The position numbers and the translations under genes are program-made. A stretch of DNA of 31,832 bases from JAMXLO01 sp041487355 (GTDB lineage: Bacteria; Pseudomonadota; Alphaproteobacteria; Acetobacterales; Acetobacteraceae): the NCBI GenBank assembly GCA_041487355.1, contig JBGPND010000040.1:1-31832 (forward strand), given 5' to 3'. Below are positions 1 to 7,864 of the stretch, in pieces; position 1 is the first letter of the stretch, and the number at the start of each line of letters is the position of its first letter. Below the pieces are notes generated by a model. It was not told the DNA's origin, did no database searches, and worked only from the letters and a program-made list of their open reading frames with translations.

Positions 1-155
1 AGCAGCTTCAGCACGCCGGCCGGGATGTGGATCATCGGATGCCAGTCGCGTGGCCCCGCCTCCAGCAGCAGCACGCGCGCACCGGTTTCGCTCAGCCGGC
101 TGGCGATGACGCAGCCGGCGGAACCGGCACCAACAACGACGTAATCGGCGTCCAT
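1..155 (-). CDS. GMC-family FAD oxidoreductase, N-terminal part (cut by window edge)
   Basis: The reverse strand starts with ATG at 155 and stays open to the window edge, giving 51 residues. They begin MDADYVVVGAGSAGCVIASR and continue to LLLEAGPRDWHPM. This is the Rossmann dinucleotide-binding GxGxxG motif plus the LLLEAG strand typical of choline-dehydrogenase-like GMC oxidoreductases, which oxidise alcohols with FAD. The catalytic C-terminal half lies outside the window, so the substrate cannot be judged. The gene follows the CoxG-like gene on the same strand, separated from it by a 36-base-arm palindrome, and may be the last gene of the leftward operon. A second, complete GMC gene lies at 25339-27165. 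Confidence 0.85.
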   Translation of the reverse strand, partial: MDADYVVVGAGSAGCVIASRLSETGARVLLLEAGPRDWHPMIHIPAGVLKL

Positions 156-210
156 TGTGTCAGCCAGTGCTTTGCCCCTTCGTCATGTGTGCGACAACGC
201 CGCATCCAAC

Positions 211-301
211 TGTCATTGCGAGGAGCGAAGCGACGAAGCAATCTCGTGGTGGTGCGCACTCTCCCCGAGATTGCTTCGTCGCTTCGCTCCTCGCAATGAC
301 A
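211..301. repeat. Palindromic intergenic repeat, family A, copy 1
   Basis: Bases 211-246 and 266-301 are perfect reverse complements (36-base arms, 19-base loop). The element begins TGTCATTGCGAGGAGCGAAG. A near-identical element with the same outer arms lies at 27173-27257. It fills the gap between the CoxG-like stop and the GMC start. As RNA it would fold into a long hairpin, so it may attenuate transcription or stabilise mRNA. This is a REP-like repeat; no transposase is linked to it. Confidence 0.9.
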
Positions 302-310
302 TTGGAACGA

Positions 311-892
311 TCAGGCCGTCGCGATGCCGAGCCAGCGCGCGAACTGCGCCAGCTTGGCCTTGATCACCTGCCACAGCAGACGATGCACGGCGAGGGGCAC
401 CGGCTCGGCCGTCTGCGTCGCTTGCTGCGGCACAGGTGCCTCAGTGGCGAATTCTGCAGCCACACGCCTGGAGAAATCCTGCATCAGCACATTGGCAAAC
501 GGGATGCCGCCAGTGCGGGCGAAATCGGCCAGCACGCCGCCCAGCTCGGCGTCCGAGGTCAGCTTGACCAGCGTCGCCCCAGCCTTCGCCGGATCGTCGC
601 GCAACGCGTAGGTGATGTGCACCTCGATGCGGGCGGCGCGCATGTCAGCCGCGCCGCGACCGCGCAACGAGCCGGTCTTCGCGGTGAAGTCGGTCTCCAC
701 CGTGACTCGGCCACGGAACTTGACCTTCTTCGGGCCGAACGCGACCAGCATGCCGCCGAGATAGTTGCCTTCCTCGTCGCGCCCTTCGATCGCCGCGCCT
801 GGCATGCAGCGGGCCATGCGCTCCACGTCGGCGAAGCGCTGGATGACGTCCTCGGGTTTTCCGGGGACGCTGAATTCCCCCTCGAAGTGCAT
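311..892 (-). CDS. CoxG-like SRPBCC (carbon monoxide dehydrogenase subunit G family) protein
   Basis: 193 residues. The N-terminal ~150 match the CoxG/SRPBCC pattern: a beta-strand start (MHFEGEFSVPG), a helix with FADVERMARCMPGA, then the alternating strands FGPKKVKFRGRVTVET and ARIEVHITYAL. CoxG proteins help membrane recruitment or maturation of molybdenum hydroxylases, but stand-alone CoxG-like proteins are common and may simply bind hydrophobic ligands. The C-terminal ~40 residues are a linker and an amphipathic helix, consistent with membrane association. The ATG lies three bases after the stop of the upstream thiamine-diphosphate enzyme, so translation is probably coupled. No CO-dehydrogenase large, medium or small subunit is present, so the CO link is not supported here. 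Confidence 0.8.
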   Translation of the reverse strand: MHFEGEFSVPGKPEDVIQRFADVERMARCMPGAAIEGRDEEGNYLGGMLVAFGPKKVKFRGRVTVETDFTAKTGSLRGRGAADMRAARIEVHITYALRDDPAKAGATLVKLTSDAELGGVLADFARTGGIPFANVLMQDFSRRVAAEFATEAPVPQQATQTAEPVPLAVHRLLWQVIKAKLAQFARWLGIATA

Positions 893-895
893 CGG

Positions 896-2566
896 TTACG
901 CCACCGGGCGCAGCAGCGGGGCGTGGCTCTCGCGGCCGAAATGCACCTTCGCGTACGGATCGGTCGGCGTGGTCGGCGAGACGCGTGCATCGATTAAATA
1001 GAGGCCGCCCTTTCGCAGCCCCTCGGCGATCGCGCCACCGAGCTCCGACGGGTCCTTCAGCAGCACGCCGTCGCCGCCGAACGCCTTGGCCAGAGCAACG
1101 AAATTCGGCGACTCCCACTGCGCCAGCTTCTCATCGAAGCCTTTTGCCACCAGCTTGTGCACCTCGGCGCCGTAGCCGGCGTCGTTCCACACCACCAGCA
1201 CCATTTGCATCTTGTGGCGGACGATTGTTTCCAGCTCCTGGATGTTGAACATCAGGCTGCCGTCGCCCTCGACCGCTATGTGCTGCCGGCCGGGATTGCC
1301 GGCGCCGGTGCCGATCGCCACGCCAATCCCCTGGCCCACCGCGCCGAAGCCGTAGGAGTACTGGATCTCCACCCCTTCCGGCAGCGGCGTGTACATCCCG
1401 ACCCAGGAGAAGAAATGGCCGGCACCGCAGGTCAACAGCGCCCCCTTGGGCAGCGCTGCCCCCAGGTTCCAGGCAAGGGTGCGAGGATCGAGACCATCCT
1501 TCGGCGCCTCGAATCGGTGCGGCGGCGCATCGAGCACCGCCCTGGTCGCCGCGGTCCGCAGGCCTTCCTTGCGAACCTGACGCGCTTCCAGCGCCTCATT
1601 GATAGCGGCTACCGCCTTGCGCCCATCGCCCTGCACATACAGGCCGGGAATGACTCCGATTTCCTCGGGCATCGGCTTGATGTCGATGCGCGCGACCTCG
1701 GCCGAGGGGAACAGCAGTCCGCCTTCCGTGGTGTAATAGCCAAGCTCCGCGCCCACACCCAGCACGAAGTCGGCGTCGGCCAGCAATTGCTCCGACGGGG
1801 CCGAGGCGAAGGCGCCAGCGATGCCGATGTCCCACTTATGGCCGGCGAAATAGCCTTTGCCCTGCAGCGAGGTGGCGAGCAAAGCGCCGACGCGGTCGGC
1901 CAGTTTGACGATCTCGTCCTTCGCGTTCGCCGCCCTTGCGCCGCGGCCGGCGATGATGACCGGGCGTTCCGCGGCGATCAGCTTTTCGATGACCGGTGCC
2001 AGCAGGTCGGAGCTGGGGGTTTCCACGCGGGGCGGCAGGAACTGGGTGGATGGGCGGTATTCGTAATCCCAGTCGAAGGATTCTTCCTGCAGGTCCATCG
2101 GCAGGTTCAGCACGACAGGTCCGCGATACATGCGCGCGGCGTAGAACGCCTCGGCAATTTCCTCGGCCATGTTGTCGAGGCTTGTGATGGTGAAAAAACG
2201 CGCGCTGCTCGCTTCGACGAAGCGGCGCTGATCCATCGACTGCGTCTTGTTCTTTGCCCCGGCCTCGATTTCGCCGGCGATCAGCACGATCGGCGTCTTG
2301 CCGCGATAGGCCGCAATGAGCGAGGTGCCGCATTGCGTCAGGCCAGGCCCGCAGGTGACCATCGCGACGCCGACCTTGCCAGTGGTGCGGGCGTATCCGT
2401 CGGCCATCGACACGGCCATGGACTCGTGACGCGCATTGTAGGGCTTGACCGAGGGATTGCGGCACAGAGCGCCCCACAGCCACATATTGCCGTCGCCCAT
2501 CAGGCCAAAGAAGTCCGTCAGGCCCTCGGCAATGAGGGACTGTGCAATCGCTTCGTAGGCTTTCAT
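896..2566 (-). CDS. Thiamine-diphosphate-dependent enzyme (acetolactate synthase/decarboxylase family)
   Basis: 556 residues, the usual length for the family, with the three-domain order Pyr, central and PP. The catalytic glutamate is visible at E48 in ARHESMAVSMADGYAR. The central domain carries RPVIIAGRGA near 201-210. The PP domain has the ThDP/Mg motif starting GDGS at 434 and ending in ND at 461-462. These enzymes decarboxylate or ligate 2-oxo acids. The sequence is not close enough to a known subgroup for me to name benzoylformate decarboxylase, acetolactate synthase or oxalyl-CoA decarboxylase. It is the second gene of the leftward operon, after the IPNS-like dioxygenase (19-base gap), which suggests a 2-oxo acid intermediate in a catabolic route. 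Confidence 0.9.
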   Translation of the reverse strand: MKAYEAIAQSLIAEGLTDFFGLMGDGNMWLWGALCRNPSVKPYNARHESMAVSMADGYARTTGKVGVAMVTCGPGLTQCGTSLIAAYRGKTPIVLIAGEIEAGAKNKTQSMDQRRFVEASSARFFTITSLDNMAEEIAEAFYAARMYRGPVVLNLPMDLQEESFDWDYEYRPSTQFLPPRVETPSSDLLAPVIEKLIAAERPVIIAGRGARAANAKDEIVKLADRVGALLATSLQGKGYFAGHKWDIGIAGAFASAPSEQLLADADFVLGVGAELGYYTTEGGLLFPSAEVARIDIKPMPEEIGVIPGLYVQGDGRKAVAAINEALEARQVRKEGLRTAATRAVLDAPPHRFEAPKDGLDPRTLAWNLGAALPKGALLTCGAGHFFSWVGMYTPLPEGVEIQYSYGFGAVGQGIGVAIGTGAGNPGRQHIAVEGDGSLMFNIQELETIVRHKMQMVLVVWNDAGYGAEVHKLVAKGFDEKLAQWESPNFVALAKAFGGDGVLLKDPSELGGAIAEGLRKGGLYLIDARVSPTTPTDPYAKVHFGRESHAPLLRPVA

Positions 2567-2585
2567 CGTGTCGTTTTCCCCTTGA

Positions 2586-3635
2586 TCAATCGGCTGCGCC
2601 AGCCAGCGCGGCGGCTTCGGATTTGTGGCCCCGCTGGTGGAAATAATTGGCCCGATAGAACTCCAGCACCAGATCGCGATACAGCGCCGGCGGATAGTGC
2701 GCCGGGTTATCGGCCGAGACGCAGCTTGGCAGGCACTCGATCGTGCTCTCTGGATTCGGGCTGTGGAAATACGCGATCGAATAGCGGTCGGTGCCGGATT
2801 CGTTGATCACGCCGTGCGGCGTGGACAGGAAGCGGTCGTTGGACCAGCGGCGCATGATGTTGCCGAGGTTGATCAGGAACGTGCCAGGGATCACCGGCGG
2901 CGGGAACCATTCACCTGTCGGCAGGCGGATCGCCAGCCCCGGCACATCGGTGCGCGCCAGCGCGGTCATGAAGCTGTTGTCGGTGTGTGGCGCGGTGCCG
3001 AAGGTGTTCTCGCTCATGTCCTGCTGCGACGGGTAGTGCAGGAAGCGCAGATTGGCGTGCGCCTCGTTGGCAAAAAACGGCGCGAAGAAATCTCGCGGCA
3101 TGCCGAGCGCCACCGCGAACGGCGGCAGCATCCGGTCGCACATCGCACCGAGTGCGCGGAAATATCCCATCATGTCCTCGCGCAGGCCCGGCAGCCCGTC
3201 CGGCCACTGGTTTCGCCCGCGCAAGGGAAGCCCAGCCAGCACGTCCGGGTGATCCGGCCCGCGATCGTGGCTGACAAAGAAACTCTCGTTCTGGTTGGGC
3301 TTGGTCGCCTTGTGCACCTGTGATGCACCCTGCACGGAGGCGTTCATTGGCATATAGCCGATGTTGTTCTCGTTCAGCCGCAGCTTCAGCTTCTCTTCCA
3401 GCGGCAGCGCGTGGAACCGCCGCGACGCGGCGAAGCCCCGGCCGATGATCGCTTGCGGCACGCCATGATTCAGCGCGTAGAAGAAGCCGATGTCCTCGCC
3501 GGCATATCGCACCTCTTCCGCCAGGCGCTCGAGCGCGCCCGGCTCGCCGGCGAAATACGGTCCATAGTCGATCACCGGGATCTTCGCCGCGGCTTCCGCA
3601 AAGTCCTTGACCGCGTGCTGCTTGAAGAGATGCAT
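2586..3635 (-). CDS. Isopenicillin-N-synthase-family 2-oxoglutarate/Fe(II) dioxygenase
   Basis: 349 residues. The N-terminal non-haem dioxygenase domain is at about 18-130 (IPVIDYGPYF, then GEDIGFFYALNHGVP). The C-terminal double-stranded beta-helix carries the metal triad H217, D219 (PHTDNSFMT) and H274 (STPHGV). The 2-oxoglutarate-binding RxS motif follows at R284/S286 (RYSIAYF). All iron and co-substrate ligands are therefore intact. The family includes oxidases of amino acids, hormones and aromatic acids; the substrate here is unknown. The start is supported by GGGAGCAGG upstream. It is first in the leftward operon and diverges from an ABC transporter, which may import its substrate. Confidence 0.9.
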   Translation of the reverse strand: MHLFKQHAVKDFAEAAAKIPVIDYGPYFAGEPGALERLAEEVRYAGEDIGFFYALNHGVPQAIIGRGFAASRRFHALPLEEKLKLRLNENNIGYMPMNASVQGASQVHKATKPNQNESFFVSHDRGPDHPDVLAGLPLRGRNQWPDGLPGLREDMMGYFRALGAMCDRMLPPFAVALGMPRDFFAPFFANEAHANLRFLHYPSQQDMSENTFGTAPHTDNSFMTALARTDVPGLAIRLPTGEWFPPPVIPGTFLINLGNIMRRWSNDRFLSTPHGVINESGTDRYSIAYFHSPNPESTIECLPSCVSADNPAHYPPALYRDLVLEFYRANYFHQRGHKSEAAALAGAAD

Positions 3636-3663
3636 GACCTGCTCCCGACGCTGACTTCCCCGC

Positions 3664-3693
3664 AGTATAGGGCTGGGAGCGCGACGCTGCCAA
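3664..3693 (-). promoter_or_regulatory. Sigma-70-like promoter of the leftward dioxygenase operon
   Basis: Reading leftward, TTGGCA (3693-3688) and TATACT (3669-3664) are separated by 18 bases; each hexamer differs from consensus at one position. The -10 element lies about 30 bases before the ATG at 3635. In this GC-rich window a match this good is unusual. Confidence 0.55.
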
Positions 3694-3694
3694 T

Positions 3695-3741
3695 TTGACC
3701 CGGTACGGACCCTCCACTACCGTCCGAACCCAATAACGGAC
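3695..3741 (+). promoter_or_regulatory. Possible promoter/operator of the ABC transporter operon
   Basis: TTGACC at 3695-3700 is a good -35 element, followed after 17 bases by a weak TACCGT. Overlapping it are three copies of one five-base half-site in alternating orientation: CGGAC at 3706, GTCCG at 3722 and CGGAC at 3737, spaced 15-16 bases apart. They could bind a regulator, but no regulator gene is adjacent. Confidence 0.3.
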
Positions 3742-3755
3742 AGCAGGGAGGATGC

Positions 3756-4787
3756 ATGCGCCGGACAGTCGGGCTGAAGCTCGTCATTGCGCTCGCTTGG
3801 CTCATCGGTGCGCCGGCCCAGGCAAAGGAACTCGTCCGCGTCACGCTGGTGCAGAGCAGTTTGAGCTTCAACTTCGTGCCGCTGTTCATCGCTCAGACGG
3901 AAGGCTACTTCAAGGACGAGGGCGTGCAGCTCGACGTCGTGCTTGCCGGCGGCGGGCCGAAGGCGATGACCGGGCTGGTCGGCGGCGGCGGTCAGTTTTC
4001 CGCCTCGGTGCTGTTCGACGGGATCATGGCGCATCGCCGCGGGCTGGATGATGTCCGGGCAATCGCCACGCTGTCCTATTTCCAGGCACCGATGGCGGTG
4101 CTCGTCGATATTGCCCGCGAGCGTGGCATCTCGTTGGAGAAGCCACTCAAGGAACGCGTGATGGCGATGAAGGGGCTGCGGATGGGGATTACCACGCCCG
4201 GCGCCACCTCGGACCTGTTCATGCGCTATCTGTTCAAGGCCAACGGCCTCGATCCCGACCTCGACCTGGAGATCGTGCCGCTTGGTGGCGTCAGCACGCA
4301 GGTCGCCGGCATGCAGGGTGGCCGGGTGGATGGATGCTCCTGCCTGCCGCCGGTCGATGTGCTGACCAACCGGCAGGGCCTCACGGTGAGCGTGCTCGAC
4401 CAGGAGAAGGACATCCCGCAGCTTACCGGCGTCACCTACGGCACGCTGTATGGCCTCGCCTCGTACAACAAGGCGCATCCGGAGATCGCCACTGCCATGG
4501 CACGCGCCGTCACCCGCGCGACACTGCTGCTCGCGCGTGATCCCGACGCAGCCAAACGCGCCACGCGGCCGTTCCTGAAGGAGCTGGACGAGGCCACGTT
4601 CGACGCGGCATGGACGACTTACCTGCCGGCCTTTCCGAAGGATGCCGACATCAGCCAGGCGACCTACGAGAAGGAACTGGCATTCGAGAAGTCCGTGTTG
4701 CCGGCAAGCAATTCCGCGCCGGTGCCGTACGACACCGTAGTGGATGCGTCCTTCGTGCGCAAGGCCAGGCAGGAGCTGGCGCATTGA
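3756..4787 (+). CDS. ABC transporter substrate-binding protein (NMT1/SsuA-like)
   Basis: 343 residues. A signal peptide is clear: MRR, a hydrophobic core, then APAQA with likely cleavage after residue 23. The mature protein starts LVRVTLVQSS and has FVPLFIAQTEGYFKDEGVQLD, the hallmark of the NMT1/SsuA/TauA periplasmic binding family. GGGGQFSASVLFDGI and GMQGGRVDGCSCLPP match later conserved regions. Such proteins deliver sulfonates, nitrate, pyrimidine precursors or aromatic acids to their transporter. ATG at 3756 follows GGGAGG with suitable spacing. It is the first gene of a rightward operon with the ATPase, permease and a TauD-type dioxygenase. Confidence 0.92.
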   Translation: MRRTVGLKLVIALAWLIGAPAQAKELVRVTLVQSSLSFNFVPLFIAQTEGYFKDEGVQLDVVLAGGGPKAMTGLVGGGGQFSASVLFDGIMAHRRGLDDVRAIATLSYFQAPMAVLVDIARERGISLEKPLKERVMAMKGLRMGITTPGATSDLFMRYLFKANGLDPDLDLEIVPLGGVSTQVAGMQGGRVDGCSCLPPVDVLTNRQGLTVSVLDQEKDIPQLTGVTYGTLYGLASYNKAHPEIATAMARAVTRATLLLARDPDAAKRATRPFLKELDEATFDAAWTTYLPAFPKDADISQATYEKELAFEKSVLPASNSAPVPYDTVVDASFVRKARQELAH

Positions 4788-5575
4788 GCGACGAACCGCT
4801 GATCGAATACCGCGACGTCGGCCGCCGGTTCCTCAGCCGGACAGGGGCGGTGACCGCCTGCGAGCAGGTCAATCTGACGGTGCGGCAGGGCGAGTTCCTT
4901 GCCGTGGTGGGGCCGAGCGGCTGCGGTAAATCGACTCTGCTGAACATGGCGGCCGGGCTGCTGGCGCCTACCGCCGGCCAGGTGTTCTATCGCGGTGCGC
5001 CGGTGCCAAGCCCCAACACCGATGTCGGCTACCTGACTCAGCGCGACACGCTGTTGCCCTGGCGCACGGTGGAGGACAACGTGTCGATCGCGCTCGAGCT
5101 GCGAGGCGAAGGCCGCACCGAGCGGCGGCTGGCCGCGCATGGGTGGCTTGCCCGCATGGGGCTCACCGGTTTCGAGAAGTCGTATCCCGCGCAACTATCC
5201 GGCGGCATGCGCCGGCGCGTCTGCCTGGCGCGCACGCTGGCCTACGAACCGGAAACCATCCTGATGGACGAGCCGTTCGGCGCCCTGGATGCGCAACTCC
5301 GGCTGGTGATGCACGACGAACTGCTGAAGCTTTGGACCGGAACGCGCAAGACCATCGTCTTTGTCACGCATGATCTCGCCGAGGCGCTGACGCTGGCGGA
5401 CCGGATTGCGGTCTTCTCCGCCCGCCCTGGACGCATCAAGGCGATCGAGGCGGTGGACCTGCCGCGGCCGCGCGACGTCTTCCGCATCCGCTTCGATCCG
5501 CATTTCGGCGCGCTGCACGATCGGCTATGGTCCTATCTGGAAGCGAGCGTCCGAGGCGACGTTATGGTGAACTGA
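4784..5575 (+). CDS. ABC transporter ATP-binding protein (SsuB/TauB-like)
   Basis: 263 residues from a TTG start at 4784. I chose it because AGGAG lies eight bases upstream, the protein then begins SDEPLIEYRDVGRRF as in the family, and the start overlaps the previous gene's stop (TTGA). The open frame extends further upstream but only as antisense-like sequence within the binding-protein gene. Walker A is GPSGCGKST (43-51), the Q-loop Q86, the signature LSGGM (138-142), Walker B ILMDEP (159-164), the D-loop ALD and the switch H196 in VTHD. It powers import together with the permease at 5579. All catalytic motifs are intact. Confidence 0.95.
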   Translation: MSDEPLIEYRDVGRRFLSRTGAVTACEQVNLTVRQGEFLAVVGPSGCGKSTLLNMAAGLLAPTAGQVFYRGAPVPSPNTDVGYLTQRDTLLPWRTVEDNVSIALELRGEGRTERRLAAHGWLARMGLTGFEKSYPAQLSGGMRRRVCLARTLAYEPETILMDEPFGALDAQLRLVMHDELLKLWTGTRKTIVFVTHDLAEALTLADRIAVFSARPGRIKAIEAVDLPRPRDVFRIRFDPHFGALHDRLWSYLEASVRGDVMVN

Positions 5576-5578
5576 GCC

Positions 5579-6421
5579 ATGTCGGAGGCAGATACCACGC
5601 GCACGGCCGCACCGGTGGAACTCCGCCGCCCCGTAGTTGCGACGGAGCAGTTGGCGATACGCAGCGAGTGGCCGACCGTGCTGGCGTGGCGTGCCGGCAT
5701 CTTGGTTGCGGGCCTGGGACTGTGGGAATTTGCCAGCGGACGACTGATCAAGCCGTTTTGGATCTCGAGTCCGTCGGAGATCTGGCGGCAGCTCGGCGAG
5801 TGGATCAGCACTGGCCAGCTCTGGCTGCACGTCGAAGTGACACTGACCGAGACCGTGCTCGGTTTCGCCTTCGGCGCGGTATCGGGCGTGCTGTTTGGGC
5901 TGGCGCTGGGACTGAACCGGCGGCTGGCCGCGGTGCTCGATCCGTTCATCGTCGCATTCTACAGCCTGCCGAAGATCGCGCTGGCGCCGCTATTCATCCT
6001 GTGGTTCGGCGTCGGCCTGACATCCAAGGTCGTGTTGGCAACGTTCGTCGTGTTCTTCCTGGTGTTTTACAACACCTATGCTGGCACTTTGGCAGTGGAG
6101 GCCGAGCTGGTGGATGTGCTGCGGCTGATGGGCGCGCGGCGCAGCCAGATCATCCGCAAGGTTATCCTGCCATCGGCACTGATCTGGATTTTCACCGGGA
6201 TGAAGAGTTCGGTGCCCTACGCGCTGATCGGCGCCGTGGTCGGCGAGATGATGGCGTCCAACAAGGGGCTCGGCTACCTGATCGAGGCGGCGGCCGGGCA
6301 GTACGACACCGGCGGCGTGTTTGCTGCCTTATTCGTGCTGATGATCATCGCCACCGGACTGCATGAGCTGCTCAAGCAGAGCGAACGGCTGATGCTGCGG
6401 TGGAAGGAAGACGGCGGGTGA
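5579..6421 (+). CDS. ABC transporter permease (SsuC/TauC-like)
   Basis: 280 residues with about six membrane segments after a cytoplasmic N-terminus. The family's EAA loop, which docks on the ATPase, is seen as AELVDVLRLMGARRSQII followed by KVILPSALIWI. The C-terminal half (GAVVGEMMASNKGLGYLIEAA) is typical of nitrate/sulfonate/taurine permeases. The ATG lies three bases after the ATPase stop, so the genes are co-translated. It forms the membrane channel of the importer encoded from 3756. Confidence 0.93.
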   Translation: MSEADTTRTAAPVELRRPVVATEQLAIRSEWPTVLAWRAGILVAGLGLWEFASGRLIKPFWISSPSEIWRQLGEWISTGQLWLHVEVTLTETVLGFAFGAVSGVLFGLALGLNRRLAAVLDPFIVAFYSLPKIALAPLFILWFGVGLTSKVVLATFVVFFLVFYNTYAGTLAVEAELVDVLRLMGARRSQIIRKVILPSALIWIFTGMKSSVPYALIGAVVGEMMASNKGLGYLIEAAAGQYDTGGVFAALFVLMIIATGLHELLKQSERLMLRWKEDGG

Positions 6422-6430
6422 AACGCTCTC

Positions 6431-6471
6431 CTATCCGTCATGGCCGGGCTTGACCCGGCCATGACGGATAG
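6431..6471. repeat. Palindromic intergenic repeat, family B, copy 1
   Basis: CTATCCGTCATGGCCGGGC at 6431-6449 is mirrored by 6453-6471 with one mismatch and a three-base loop. The core GGGCTTGACCCGGCCAT recurs inside the larger palindrome at 12540-12604. It lies between permease and dioxygenase genes of one operon and could lower transcription of the last gene or protect the upstream mRNA. Confidence 0.85.
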
Positions 6472-6495
6472 GTTCCGGTGCAGGAGGAAACATCG

Positions 6496-7350
6496 ATGGT
6501 GCAAATTCGTCGCATGGGGCCGCAGATCGGCGTCGAGGTCACCGGCGTCGACGTGAAGACGCTGGACGATGCGGGTTTCGCACCGATCTACCAAGCGTGG
6601 CTCGACCACAACGTCATGGTGGTGCGCGACCAGGAGCTGACGATCGAGGATTTCCTGCGCTACAGCCGCCGCTTCGGGCTGGTGGTGCCGCATCCGTCCA
6701 AGAGCACGCGGCATCCGGACTATCCCGAGATCACGCTGCTCGGCATCAACAAGTTCGACGCCGACGGCAAGCTGAACGAGGCGATCTACCGGCGCGGCGC
6801 CGAAGGCTGGCACACCGATGGCGCCTATGACGCCGAGCCGTTCAAGGCGACGCAGCTCTATGCGCTTGCGATTCCCAGCACCGGCGGCGACACGCTGTTT
6901 GCCAGTGCCTACGCGGCCTATGAGGCGTTGTCGGAACGGCTGAAGCAGCGTCTCGACGGACGTATCGGCGCCTTCACCTACGGTGGGCGCAGGAAGAAGC
7001 AGGAACTGCTGAACGAGGAAGACCGGGACTGGCAGCCGGTGTTCCATCCGATCATCCGTATTCACCCGGAGACAGGTCGCAAGGCGCTGTATTTCGACCC
7101 CGGCAAGATCCTTCGGATCGAAGGCTTGGAGCCGCGGGAGAGCGACGATGTGATCGACGCACTCACCGGCTACATGATCCAGCCCGATGGCGAATACCGT
7201 CACAAATGGCGGGTCGGCGACGTCGTGATCTGGGACAATCGCTGTTCATATCATCGCGCCGCCGGCGACTACCCGCCGCACGAGGAACGCATCCACTGGC
7301 GAGTGTCCATCAAGGAGCGCGCGGCGGAAGGACGGCTGGCGGCGGAGTAG
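6496..7350 (+). CDS. TauD/TfdA-family 2-oxoglutarate/Fe(II) dioxygenase
   Basis: 284 residues from ATG 6496, preceded by AGGAGG at eight bases; the open frame starts a little earlier, at a GTG in front of this ribosome site. The iron triad is H106, D108 (GWHTDGAYD) and H253 (NRCSYHRAAGDY). The 2-oxoglutarate-binding arginine lies in the HEERIHWRVSIKE block (R265 or R269). The family hydroxylates taurine, aryloxyalkanoates and related acids, often releasing sulfite or a phenol. Its place behind an SsuABC-type importer suggests it acts on the imported compound. I do not assign taurine: the neighbours include no sulfur-specific gene. Confidence 0.92.
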   Translation: MVQIRRMGPQIGVEVTGVDVKTLDDAGFAPIYQAWLDHNVMVVRDQELTIEDFLRYSRRFGLVVPHPSKSTRHPDYPEITLLGINKFDADGKLNEAIYRRGAEGWHTDGAYDAEPFKATQLYALAIPSTGGDTLFASAYAAYEALSERLKQRLDGRIGAFTYGGRRKKQELLNEEDRDWQPVFHPIIRIHPETGRKALYFDPGKILRIEGLEPRESDDVIDALTGYMIQPDGEYRHKWRVGDVVIWDNRCSYHRAAGDYPPHEERIHWRVSIKERAAEGRLAAE

Positions 7351-7370
7351 AGCGTACACCCCCACCCCAA

Positions 7371-7431
7371 CCCTCCCCCGCTCCGCGGGAGATGGAGTCC
7401 AACGCCCCCTCTCCCGCGAAGCGGGGGAGGG
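7371..7431. repeat. Palindromic repeat between convergent genes (family C), possible terminator
   Basis: CCCTCCCCCGCTCCGCGGGAG (from about 7371) and CTCCCGCGAAGCGGGGGAGG (from 7411) are inverted with one mismatch. They sit in the 91-base gap between a rightward and a leftward stop codon. No T-run follows, so it is not a textbook intrinsic terminator, though a hairpin here could serve both genes. Similar CCCTCCCCCGC repeats are common between genes of GC-rich alphaproteobacteria. Confidence 0.75.
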
Positions 7432-7441
7432 GGCGCCAGGC

Positions 7442-7852
7442 CTACCGTGCAGGCGTTTCCTGCGGCGGAAAGTTGCACTCCACCGCAATGCCGTCCGGGT
7501 CGAAGTAGAACAACTGCGTCATGTTCAGCCGCGGCAGCACGCGTTCGTCATACTTGATGCCGTGGCCTTCCAGATTCGCCTTCATGTCCTGCAGCCCCTC
7601 GCAGGCGAAGGCGATGTGGTCCAGCCGCCCGGTCTTCGCCGGATCGCCGGGCGCATCGGCAATCACCGGGTCCTCGGCACGGCGGCCAATCAGGTGCACC
7701 GTCGGCACGCCGCCGCAATACAGCCAATAGCCTGGAAAGTTGAGCGGCGGGCGGTCACCGACCGAAAGACCGACGAGATCGGTGTAGAAGTTCTTGGTGG
7801 CCTCCAGGTCGCGCGCCAGGATCGTATAGTGATTGAGCGACATCGCGGGCAT
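7442..7852 (-). CDS. VOC-family (glyoxalase/dioxygenase-type) protein
   Basis: 136 residues, a single VOC module pair. It starts SLNHYTILARDLEATKNFYTDLVGL, where H8 is the expected first metal ligand. RLDHIAF (H79) and GIAVECNF (E125) supply the other ligand positions. VOC proteins are metal enzymes: glyoxalases, extradiol dioxygenases, fosfomycin-type transferases. The length argues against a full two-module extradiol dioxygenase. GGAGG six bases before the ATG supports the start at 7852. It is the last gene of the leftward operon, directly after a flavoprotein monooxygenase (12-base gap), so it may act on that enzyme's product. Confidence 0.88.
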   Translation of the reverse strand: MPAMSLNHYTILARDLEATKNFYTDLVGLSVGDRPPLNFPGYWLYCGGVPTVHLIGRRAEDPVIADAPGDPAKTGRLDHIAFACEGLQDMKANLEGHGIKYDERVLPRLNMTQLFYFDPDGIAVECNFPPQETPAR

Positions 7853-7864
7853 GTTGTTCCTCCG

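Noticed and set aside
211..301. Palindrome interpreted as an insertion-sequence end or CRISPR unit
   Set aside because: No transposase frame, no target duplication and no array of spaced repeats. Both copies are single compact hairpins in intergenic gaps.
311..2566. Aerobic carbon monoxide dehydrogenase cluster suggested by the CoxG-like gene
   Set aside because: No molybdenum hydroxylase subunits or maturation genes are adjacent; CoxG-like proteins also occur in other operons.
1157..2806. A 549-codon plus-strand open frame
   Set aside because: It is the antisense shadow of the thiamine-diphosphate enzyme, whose catalytic and cofactor motifs are intact on the other strand.
3756..7350. Assignment of the importer and dioxygenase as the taurine system tauABCD
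   Set aside because: The families match at superfamily level only. No sulfur-regulon gene or regulator is present, and related proteins transport and oxidise many other acids.
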